A DNA stretch of 64,000 nucleotides. Source: Streptomyces sp. CMB-StM0423. Its GTDB lineage: Bacteria > Actinomycetota > Actinomycetes > Streptomycetales > Streptomycetaceae. The stretch covers positions 4,124,501-4,188,500 of the forward strand of contig NZ_CP025407.1 of assembly GCF_002847285.1 (NCBI RefSeq). The letters are read 5' to 3'. A program made the translations under genes and the position numbers. This document shows, in pieces, positions 50,961-58,529 of this stretch. How positions within the stretch are numbered: position 1 is the stretch's first letter; each line of letters starts with the position of its first letter. Under the pieces are notes generated by a model, which did not search any database, had not been told where the DNA came from, and was given only the letters and a program-made list of their open reading frames with translations.

Positions 50961-51938
50961 TCAGACGGCGTCTGCGACCTTCTCCGGCTCCGCCGACTTC
51001 TCCTTGTCGGCGATCGCGGCGAGGTAGCGCTCGGCGTCCAGCGCCGAAGAGCAACCCGTCCCGGCGGCGGTGATCGCCTGGCGGTAGGTGTGGTCGACAA
51101 CGTCGCCCGATGCGAAGACCCCGGCGAGGTTGGTACGGGTGGAGGGGGCGTCGACCGTGAGATAGCCCTCCCCGTCCAGCTCCAACTGTCCCTTGAACAG
51201 CTCCGTGCGCGGGTCGTGCCCGATGGCGATGAACAGACCCGTGACCGCGATCTCGGACTCCTCGCCGGTCTTGGTGTTCCTGAGGGTCAGACCGGAGAGC
51301 TTGTCGCCGCCCTGGATGGCGGAGACTTCGCTGTCCCAGATGAACGAGATCTTCGGGTCCGCGAAGGCCCGCTCCTGCATCGCCTTGCTGGCGCGCAGGC
51401 TGTCCCGGCGGTGGACGACCGTGACGCTCTTGGCGAAGCGGGAGAGGAACGTGGCCTCCTCCATCGCGGTGTCGCCACCGCCGACGACCACGATGTCCTG
51501 CTCGCGGAAGAAGAAGCCGTCACAGGTGGCACACCACGAGATGCCCCGTCCGGACAGCTCGTCCTCACGGGGCAGCCCCAGCTTGCGGTGCTGCGACCCG
51601 GTGGAGACGATCACGGTCCGCGCACGGTGCACCGTGCCCGCGGTGTCGGTGACGGTCTTGATGTCGCCGGTGAGGTCCACGGACACCACGTCGTCGGGGA
51701 CGAGCTCGGCGCCGAAGCGCTCCGCCTGTGCCCGCATGTTGTCCATCAGATCCGGGCCCATGATCCCTTCGCGGAACCCCGGGAAGTTCTCCACGTCCGT
51801 GGTGTTCATGAGCGCGCCACCCGCGGTGACGGCGCCTTCGAAGACCAGCGGCTGCAGCGCGGCGCGGGCGGTGTACAGCGCGGCGGTATAGCCCGCCGGC
51901 CCCGAGCCGATGATGATCACGTTGCGAACGTCGCTCAC
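50961..51938 (-). CDS. trxB: Thioredoxin-disulfide reductase
   Basis: 325 aa. FAD motif [18 protein letters not shown], redox-active CATC in [16 protein letters not shown] motif [10 protein letters not shown], and [22 protein letters not shown] at 51938. A SigR-type promoter lies about 75-100 bp upstream. Confidence 0.98.
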   Translation of the reverse strand: MSDVRNVIIIGSGPAGYTAALYTARAALQPLVFEGAVTAGGALMNTTDVENFPGFREGIMGPDLMDNMRAQAERFGAELVPDDVVSVDLTGDIKTVTDTAGTVHRARTVIVSTGSQHRKLGLPREDELSGRGISWCATCDGFFFREQDIVVVGGGDTAMEEATFLSRFAKSVTVVHRRDSLRASKAMQERAFADPKISFIWDSEVSAIQGGDKLSGLTLRNTKTGEESEIAVTGLFIAIGHDPRTELFKGQLELDGEGYLTVDAPSTRTNLAGVFASGDVVDHTYRQAITAAGTGCSSALDAERYLAAIADKEKSAEPEKVADAV

Positions 51939-52012
51939 GGACTCTTCCTTGTCTACGACCGGCTGCCTGAAGGGGCGGGGACCGCTTGCGTCCTGTCCCT
52001 CTCACCCCACCC

Positions 52013-52039
52013 AACGGATCCTACGGGCCGGACATTCCC
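52013..52039 (-). promoter_or_regulatory. SigR-type promoter for trxB-trxA
   Basis: On the minus strand GGGAAT (52039-52034), exactly 18 bp, then GTT (52015-52013). This is the accepted SigR consensus GGAAT-N18-GTT, and trxBA is a classic SigR target under disulfide stress. Confidence 0.85.
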
Positions 52040-52058
52040 GCGGGTGGGTGGGCGCGGC

Positions 52059-53000
52059 TCAGGGTCGCTGGAAGGTGTCGCGGTGCAGAATCTCGCCCGG
52101 CTGGTCCGGGGAGGCTGCGCAGGAAGAATCCACCACGTAGGCGTCCACTCGCTGAGCGTCGCCGGAGTGGGGCAGCACGACGACGTACACGGGTGTTCCC
52201 TCGTACGTGTCGGTCTCGGCCGCGAGGGGCGCCTCGGTGCGGTTGACGGCGGCCCGGACGCACTCGGGCATCTGCGGGTCGTCCCCCTCGGCGACGAACG
52301 GGTCGTCGCCGCTGTTGGCCGTGCCCTGGCCGGCGCCGCCGCCCTCGCGCCGCTCGGGCTGCTGGAGCATGCCGAGGACCCGGGACTCCAGCGAGCCGTC
52401 ACTCAGCGGCCCCTGGCCGGCGTCGCTCGGTGCGACCTTCGGGGAGTTCCCCCGGGACTGCTCTTGGCTGGCCGTCATGTCTGCGGCGCTGTCGTCGTTG
52501 CCGCCCATGTCCGGGAGCTGGAAGAGGACGACGGTGAGCGCGACGAGCGCGGCCGCCCCCGCGGCGCCGAGGAGGGTGCGGGGCCAGCGCCGGGCGCGCC
52601 GGCCGGGGCCGGTGGCGTCCGCGCGGTGCGCGGCGGGCCGGCGGTGCGAGCGGCTGGGTCGTGTTTCACGTGAAACGGCCTCGCGCGGCGCGGGCACCTG
52701 GGTCGCCTGCGGCGCGGTTTCACGTGAAACATCAGCGTCGTAGCGCGCTTCGGCCGCCAACGCGGCGTCGATACGCCCCGCGATATCGGCCGGCATCGGG
52801 GCGGGCTCCGGGAAGCTGCCGAGGAGCCCGCGTACGCCGTCGAGGGCCTCCCGGCTCTCACGGCAGGTGGCGCACGCGTCGAGATGGTGGTGGAGCTGCT
52901 GTGTGCGGGCGGGGGAGGTCAGGCCCTCGGCGAGGTCGGCCAGTTCCTCCACCTCCGGGTGCCCGTCGTCGGCGCCGGAGGACTGCGGGGGCTGCGTCAT
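52059..53000 (-). CDS. rsmA: Zinc-containing anti-sigma factor (RsmA-like)
   Basis: 313 aa. The N-terminal ZAS motif is HHLDACATC (His-x3-Cys-x2-Cys at about residues 38-46). One membrane segment lies near 145-162 (LLGAAGAAALVALTVVLF), then an extracytoplasmic domain. Two parS sites are embedded between them and each gives VSRET. The ATG overlaps the sigM stop. It should hold SigM inactive; the signal is unknown. Confidence 0.9.
   Translation of the reverse strand: MTQPPQSSGADDGHPEVEELADLAEGLTSPARTQQLHHHLDACATCRESREALDGVRGLLGSFPEPAPMPADIAGRIDAALAAEARYDADVSRETAPQATQVPAPREAVSRETRPSRSHRRPAAHRADATGPGRRARRWPRTLLGAAGAAALVALTVVLFQLPDMGGNDDSAADMTASQEQSRGNSPKVAPSDAGQGPLSDGSLESRVLGMLQQPERREGGGAGQGTANSGDDPFVAEGDDPQMPECVRAAVNRTEAPLAAETDTYEGTPVYVVVLPHSGDAQRVDAYVVDSSCAASPDQPGEILHRDTFQRP
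52663..52676. other. parS site 5 (inside rsmA)
   Basis: Perfect 14-mer within the anti-sigma factor gene, reading VSRET on the coding strand. Confidence 0.95.
52717..52730. other. parS site 6 (inside rsmA)
   Basis: Perfect 14-mer, 54 bp from site 5 and in the same reading frame of rsmA, so the protein has two VSRET copies 18 residues apart. Confidence 0.95.
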
Positions 53001-53683
53001 GGCTTCTCACCTCCACCCTTCGCCGCGCGTACGTCGTTCTGCTCTGCCGTCGGTGGGACGGATGTCCCCTGCGCCGGGTTCCGTCCGCCCGCCCCGGAGT
53101 CGGCGGCGGACAGCCGCAGATGACGTACGAGAGGGAGGAGACGGGCCCGACCGCGGGCGCAGCGGCTCTTCACGGTACCCGCGGGAACGCCGAGGATGTC
53201 GGCGGCCTCCGCGACGGGATAGCCCGCCATGTCGACGAGCACCAGGGCGGCCCGCTGCTCCACGGGCAGGGTCGCCAGCGCCTCGCGTAGCTCCCGGCCG
53301 GTGTCCTCCCGCTCCGCGGGCGCCTCAGCGGACTCCTCCGGCTCCAGCAACTGCTCGAAGTGCTCGGTATCCGCGACCGGTGCCGCGCGGCGGCTGGCGG
53401 CCTTGCGAGCCCGGTCCAGGCAGGCGTTCACGGTGATGCGGTGCAGCCAGGTGGTGACGGCGGACTGGCCGCGGAAGGTGTGCGCCGCGCGGAACGCGGA
53501 GAGCAGCGCGTCCTGCACCGCGTCCGCGGCCTCCTCGCGGTCGCCGAGAGTGCGGAGCGCCACGGCCCACAGCCGGTCCCGGTGGCGCCGGACGATCTCG
53601 GCGAAGGCGTGCGGGTCCTCACCGGAGACATGGCGGGCGAGGAGTGTGCGGTCGTCGACGTCGCCGCCGCTGGCGTTCTCCAA
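52997..53683 (-). CDS. sigM: ECF sigma factor SigM
   Basis: 228 aa from a TTG at 53683, chosen because GGGGGAGGGG sits right upstream. Region 2 (AFAEIVRRHRDRLWAVALRTLGDREEAADAVQDALLSAFR without break in the gene) and region 4 (LPVEQRAALVLVDMAGYPVAEAA) identify an ECF factor. A GTG at 53752 would add 23 residues and overlap the pseudokinase gene by 35 bp. The C-terminal tail after region 4 is low complexity. Partner: the adjacent zinc anti-sigma factor. Confidence 0.92.
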   Translation of the reverse strand: MENASGGDVDDRTLLARHVSGEDPHAFAEIVRRHRDRLWAVALRTLGDREEAADAVQDALLSAFRAAHTFRGQSAVTTWLHRITVNACLDRARKAASRRAAPVADTEHFEQLLEPEESAEAPAEREDTGRELREALATLPVEQRAALVLVDMAGYPVAEAADILGVPAGTVKSRCARGRARLLPLVRHLRLSAADSGAGGRNPAQGTSVPPTAEQNDVRAAKGGGEKP

Positions 53684-53717
53684 CGCCGACCCCTCCCCCT
53701 GGTCGAGTACTGCGCGC

Positions 53718-55538
53718 TCAGCTCCGAATCTGGATGTCGGAGATCTTGCCACGGAAGTTGCCCTCGTTCGACGGCGGAATCTCCGTGAGCCACAGCAGAA
53801 CGTACTGGGTGACGACCGGCTTGGTGGGCTTGAGCGTCAGATTGGTGCCGTCCGCCGCGTCGAACTCCTCGAAGCCGGCGAGGTCCGTCGGCATCGACGC
53901 CGTGTCCTGCGGGGTGGCCATGGCCGTCAGCTTGCTGTCGCCGATGAGGGACACCTTCACGCTGCCCACGCGCTTGGGCTCACCGAGGTCCAGGACCAGC
54001 CCGACGCCCTCCTTGAGGTTCCCGAAGACCGCGCTGGTGTACCACTTGGTCTCCCAGTAGCTCGACGGGTCGGAGTCGAAGGCCGCGGCCACGCTGCTCG
54101 GGGACTCGCTGCCGGTGCCGTACGGGTCGAAGTCCCGGGCGCTCTCGATCTCCACCGGCTTGCCGCCCTCGCGGCCGCTGCCGGAGCCCCCGCCCCCGCC
54201 GCCGGGCTGCGCCGCGGAGTTCCCGGTGTCGCCGCCGCTGCCGTCGTGGTTGATGAGAGCGTCGGCGAGCTGCCAACTGCCGAGGGCGAGCGCGACGATC
54301 AGCAGCACGGACACGCACCACTTCACGGCCTTCCCGGTCCGCCCGGGCAGCGTGGGCGGGGCGGGCGGCGGCACGGCGGCGACGTGGCGCGTGGGTGGCC
54401 CGCCGGGGCGGCCGCCGCTCTGCGCGTAGCCCTGCTGGTACGTCGTCTGCTGATACGGCGCGGACCGCGGGTACTGCGGCTCCGGCGGGCGGATGCGCGG
54501 CAGCTCGGCGCAGGCGGCGCTCAGTTCCGCGGGCGTCGTACACGGCCGCGGGTGCGCCGCGGCGGCGGGGGAGCCGGCCGCGAGCGCGCGCATCGCCAGC
54601 TCCGACAGCCCGCGGTGCACCCCCGCGCGCACCTTCTCCGGCGCGATGAGGCCCACGTGCTTGGGCAGCCCTGCCAGCCCGTAGGCGTCCCCTTCGTACG
54701 GCCAGCGGCCCGTCAGCGCGGCGTACAGCAGCGCGCCGACGGCCTCGGTGTCGGTGTGCTGCGGATCGTCCGCCTCGGTGCCGTGCAGCGCCGCGTGGAC
54801 GGACAGCCCGCGGATGCGCCACTGCCCGCTGCCCGTCCGCAGCACGGCCGACGGGGTGAGCCTCAGGTGCGCGAGGTCGTTGCGGTGGGCGGCGGCCAGC
54901 GCCTGGGAGACCTGCGTGACGAGTTCGTACGCCTCGTGCGGCTCCATCGGCGCGCCGCCGGCGAGCAGCGTGGACAACTCGGTGGCGTCGGGGAGCCATT
55001 CGTGGACCACGTAGACGACGTTGTCCTCCTCGACGGCGTCGAGGACCTGGACGAAGCGCGGGTCGCCGATGAGAGCCGCGGCGCGGGCGGCGTCGAGCAC
55101 GGCCTCGGCGCGGTCGTGCCCGGCGGCCAGGACGTGGACGCCGACGGCCCGGCGGAGCTTCTCGTCGACCGCGCGCCAACTGCTGAAGCCGTCGAGGCGG
55201 GTGACGCACTCCTCCAGCCGGTAGCGGTCGGCGAGCTTGTGGCCGCTGTGCATGTCGGCGACGGGAACGCCGGCCCGCGGCGGCTCCTCGGGCGCGGGCG
55301 GCTCCTCGGCGGGGGCGTCCGCGGCAGGAGGTTCCCCGGCGGTCGGCTGCGCGTCACCGGCGTCCGTCTCGGCGGCTTCCGCGGCGCCGGAGCCGGGGGC
55401 TGCCGCGGCGGGAGCCTCGGCAGCGGGCGTCTCCGCGGCGCCCGTTGGGTCTTCCGTGTCCGCCGCCCCAGTCGTGTCGGCCGCATCGCTGCGGTCGGCC
55501 GCCGAGCCGTCGACGGCTGCCGTGCTCCGTTCCGCCAC
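53718..55538 (-). CDS. Pseudokinase membrane protein, MurJ/FhaA partner
   Basis: 606 aa from the GTG at 55538 (VAERSTAAVD), which has GGGGAGG upstream; starts at 55583 and 55598 are possible. An Ala/Pro/Glu head (to about 80) precedes a kinase-like domain in which HRD is replaced by AHLRLTP and DFG is absent, so it should be inactive. One membrane segment (near 415-435) is followed by a Gly-rich spacer and a beta-rich ectodomain. In mycobacteria the equivalent pseudokinase is fused to MurJ and recruits FhaA when phosphorylated. Confidence 0.88.
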   Translation of the reverse strand: MAERSTAAVDGSAADRSDAADTTGAADTEDPTGAAETPAAEAPAAAAPGSGAAEAAETDAGDAQPTAGEPPAADAPAEEPPAPEEPPRAGVPVADMHSGHKLADRYRLEECVTRLDGFSSWRAVDEKLRRAVGVHVLAAGHDRAEAVLDAARAAALIGDPRFVQVLDAVEEDNVVYVVHEWLPDATELSTLLAGGAPMEPHEAYELVTQVSQALAAAHRNDLAHLRLTPSAVLRTGSGQWRIRGLSVHAALHGTEADDPQHTDTEAVGALLYAALTGRWPYEGDAYGLAGLPKHVGLIAPEKVRAGVHRGLSELAMRALAAGSPAAAAHPRPCTTPAELSAACAELPRIRPPEPQYPRSAPYQQTTYQQGYAQSGGRPGGPPTRHVAAVPPPAPPTLPGRTGKAVKWCVSVLLIVALALGSWQLADALINHDGSGGDTGNSAAQPGGGGGGSGSGREGGKPVEIESARDFDPYGTGSESPSSVAAAFDSDPSSYWETKWYTSAVFGNLKEGVGLVLDLGEPKRVGSVKVSLIGDSKLTAMATPQDTASMPTDLAGFEEFDAADGTNLTLKPTKPVVTQYVLLWLTEIPPSNEGNFRGKISDIQIRS

Positions 55539-55649
55539 CGCCGTTCCTGCCTCCCCAACTCTCGTGTCGTACAGCCGCGCCATGACAATTGTGCCCACAG
55601 CCTCACGTCATCCACGACACACGGCGATGACGGAAGGTTGTGCCCCCGG

Positions 55650-58481
55650 TTACCGGCCGAGGCGGCCGCGGACCATCCCCATCATCGCGTTCAGCTCCTG
55701 GATCCGCATCCGCCGGGCGGCCACGTAGAAGATCGCGCCGAGGACGAGCGAGCCGGCGACGAGCGCCGCGAGGGACCCCGTGACGCCCTCGCCGAGCTTG
55801 TCCGTCACGGCCCACGCGGTCGCGCCGCCGGCGAGCGCCGCCGGGATGCTGGCACCGATGAGGCGGGCGTACGTGCGCACGACGTGGGTGCCGTCCAGGT
55901 CGTTGGTCCCCATCCGCTGCTTCAGCCGCCGCCAGGCGACGCCGACGCCGACCATGTAGGCGACGCCGTAGCAGGCGGCCATGCCGATGACCGCGTGCCG
56001 GTCGGGCAGCAGGAGGAAGGAGATCGCCGAGCCGGTCGCGAAGACGGCGGCGACGATCAGGGTGTTGTAGAAGGGCGTGCGGGTGTCCTCGTAGGCGTAG
56101 AAGCCGCGCAGGACGACGTACTGCACGGAGAAGGGGATCAGCCCGAGGCCGAAGGCCATCAGGACGTATCCGATCGAGGTGGCGGCGTCGCTGCCGACCG
56201 CGGCGAACAGCAGGGTGCACATCGGGATGCCGAGCGCGACGAGCGCGAAGGCGATCGGCACGATGGCGACGGCCGAGGTGCGCAGGCCGTGCGAGATGTC
56301 GTCGCGCACCGCGTTGGGGTCGCCGTCGGAGGCGGCCCGGGAGATGCGCGGGAGCATCGCGGCCATCACCGACACCGTGATGATCGCCTGCGGCATCTGC
56401 CAGATCAGCAGCGCGTTCTGGAAGGCCATGATGCCGGTGCCCTTGTGGCCCACCTCGGCGGCGGACTCGCCGGCCCAGGTGGCGAGCTGGGTGACGACGA
56501 GCATGCCGGCCTGGTTGGCGAGGACGAAGAGGAACGTCCACTTGGCGAGCTTGGCCGCCTTGCCGAGGCCGTGGCCCTTCCAGTCGAAGCGCGGCCGGAT
56601 CTTGAAGCCCGTCTGCCGCAGGTACGGGATCATCGCCAGCGACTGCACCACGAGGCCCAGCAGCGTGCCGACGCCGAGGAGCCGCACGCCCTCCGCCGGG
56701 ATGGTGGTCTCGTCCATCGCCGAGGAGTCGGAGGTGCCGTAGACCCAGAGGAAGAGGCCGAAGGTGGCGATGATGACGATGTTGTTGAGGACCGGCGTCC
56801 ACATCATCGGGCCGAAGCTGCCGCGCGCGTTGAGGATCTGCCCCATCACCACGTGGATGCCCATGAAGAAGATGGTGGGCAGGCAGTACTGCGCGAAGGT
56901 GATCGCGACCTCGTTGGAGTGCGGGTTGTCGGCGATCTTCACCGACATCGCGCGGATGAGCAGCGGGGCGGCGAACACGGCGACGAGGACCATCCCGCCG
57001 AGGATCACCGAGACGAGGGTCAGCAGCCGGTTCGCGTAGGCGATGCCGCCGTCGGGGTCGTTCTTCATCGCGCGCACGAGCTGCGGGACGAAGACGGAGT
57101 TGAGGCCGCCGCCGATGGTGAGGATGTAGATCATCGTCGGCAGCGTGTAGGCGACGGTGTACGTGTCGCCGAGGACCGCGACGCCGAGGGCCGCGGAGAT
57201 CACCAGCGTGCGCAGGAACCCCGTGATGCGCGAGACGAGGGTGCCCGCGGCCATGACGGCGCTGGAGCGCGCCAGGCTCGCGACGCGGCCGCCGCGGCGC
57301 TGCGGCGGTACGGGCGCGGGCGCCGCGGGCTGCGGCTGGAGGCCCAGCGGCGGCGGCTGCGGGGCGCGCTGGTCGCGGAAGAGGTGGGCGAAGGCGTCCG
57401 GCTCCGGCTGCGCCGGCCGGCCGGCCCCGGTGACGAGGTCGTCGACGCCGACGAACTGCGTGGTCTCGTCGCCGTAGCGCAGGTGCCGGGTGGGGCCGTC
57501 GGGCTCGGGCGCGGGCGGGTCGGCCCACTGGCGGGGGTCCGTGCGGTAGTGCGGCGAGGGCGGCTGCTGGTACGGCGGCTGGGCGGCGGGCTGGCTGCCC
57601 GCGGGCGGCGGGGGGTGGGCGGCGTGGTCGTAGAACGCGTCGCCGAGGGGGTCGGCGCGCTGCTGGTACGGGTCGGGCGCGTAGGCGTCCTGGAGGTACG
57701 GGTCGTGGGAGTAGGGCGCTGACGGGCCGGCCGCGGCCTGGCCGTACGGGGCCCGGGGGTCGGCGTGCGGGTGCTGCGGCTGCCCGCCCTGGGGGTGGTG
57801 CGGCTGCTGCGGGTAGTGCGGGGCCCGGGGGTCGCTCTGCTGGTACGGGGAGCGCGGGTCGTGCGGTGCCTGCGGGGCGGCGGCCTGGGGGCCGGCGGCG
57901 TACGGATCGGCGGGGCGGCCGTACGGGTCCGCGGGCGGGCCGTAGGGGTCCTGGCCCGGCCTGCCGTACGGGTCGGGCGCGTGCTGGCCCCCGGGCTGCT
58001 GCCCCTGGTGCGCGGGGGGCGCGGGGGGCGCGGGCCGGCCGTACTGATCGGGGTGGCCCTGCTGCGGGGGCCCGCCGTGCTGCGGCGGCTGCGGCTGCCC
58101 GTAGTGGGGCTGCTGACCGGGCTGACCGGGCTGTGCGGGCTGTGCGTATTGGCCGTGCTGGCCGGGCTGCGCGTACGGGTCCTGAGCCCCCGGGTGGGCC
58201 TGGGGCGGGTGCTGGGCGTAGGCGTCGGGAGCGGCGGGCTGTCCGTAGTGGCCCGGGGCGCCCTGGCCGTACGGGTCGGCGGCGGGCGGGGCGTAGTGCT
58301 CCTGCGGGTACTGCGCGTACGGGTCCTGGACGGGCTGCGCGTAGGGGTCGGGCGCGTACGGATCGGCGTTCTGCTGGTCGGCCGGGGACTGCTGGTGGGC
58401 AGGCGGAGGCGACCCGGCGGGCGGAAGGTTCGCGGGATCGCCGGTGCCCTGACTGCGGTCACCGTCGTACGGCGCGTTCAT
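55650..58481 (-). CDS. murJ: MurJ (MviN) lipid II flippase with long disordered N-terminus
   Basis: 943 aa. Residues 1-400 are a disordered Pro/Gln/Tyr/Ala/Asp-rich tail with many PYAQP, PYGRP and DPY repeats. About 14 membrane segments follow, opening with SSAVMAAGTLVSRITGFLRT. It moves lipid II across the membrane for peptidoglycan synthesis. I chose the ATG at 58481 behind GGGGTG. It lies 111 bp upstream of the pseudokinase gene, on the same strand. Confidence 0.96.
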   Translation of the reverse strand: MNAPYDGDRSQGTGDPANLPPAGSPPPAHQQSPADQQNADPYAPDPYAQPVQDPYAQYPQEHYAPPAADPYGQGAPGHYGQPAAPDAYAQHPPQAHPGAQDPYAQPGQHGQYAQPAQPGQPGQQPHYGQPQPPQHGGPPQQGHPDQYGRPAPPAPPAHQGQQPGGQHAPDPYGRPGQDPYGPPADPYGRPADPYAAGPQAAAPQAPHDPRSPYQQSDPRAPHYPQQPHHPQGGQPQHPHADPRAPYGQAAAGPSAPYSHDPYLQDAYAPDPYQQRADPLGDAFYDHAAHPPPPAGSQPAAQPPYQQPPSPHYRTDPRQWADPPAPEPDGPTRHLRYGDETTQFVGVDDLVTGAGRPAQPEPDAFAHLFRDQRAPQPPPLGLQPQPAAPAPVPPQRRGGRVASLARSSAVMAAGTLVSRITGFLRTLVISAALGVAVLGDTYTVAYTLPTMIYILTIGGGLNSVFVPQLVRAMKNDPDGGIAYANRLLTLVSVILGGMVLVAVFAAPLLIRAMSVKIADNPHSNEVAITFAQYCLPTIFFMGIHVVMGQILNARGSFGPMMWTPVLNNIVIIATFGLFLWVYGTSDSSAMDETTIPAEGVRLLGVGTLLGLVVQSLAMIPYLRQTGFKIRPRFDWKGHGLGKAAKLAKWTFLFVLANQAGMLVVTQLATWAGESAAEVGHKGTGIMAFQNALLIWQMPQAIITVSVMAAMLPRISRAASDGDPNAVRDDISHGLRTSAVAIVPIAFALVALGIPMCTLLFAAVGSDAATSIGYVLMAFGLGLIPFSVQYVVLRGFYAYEDTRTPFYNTLIVAAVFATGSAISFLLLPDRHAVIGMAACYGVAYMVGVGVAWRRLKQRMGTNDLDGTHVVRTYARLIGASIPAALAGGATAWAVTDKLGEGVTGSLAALVAGSLVLGAIFYVAARRMRIQELNAMMGMVRGRLGR

Positions 58482-58529
58482 CGACACCCCACAAGGGTCA
58501 TGGCCGGCCTGGAAACGGCCTGGTCGCTC

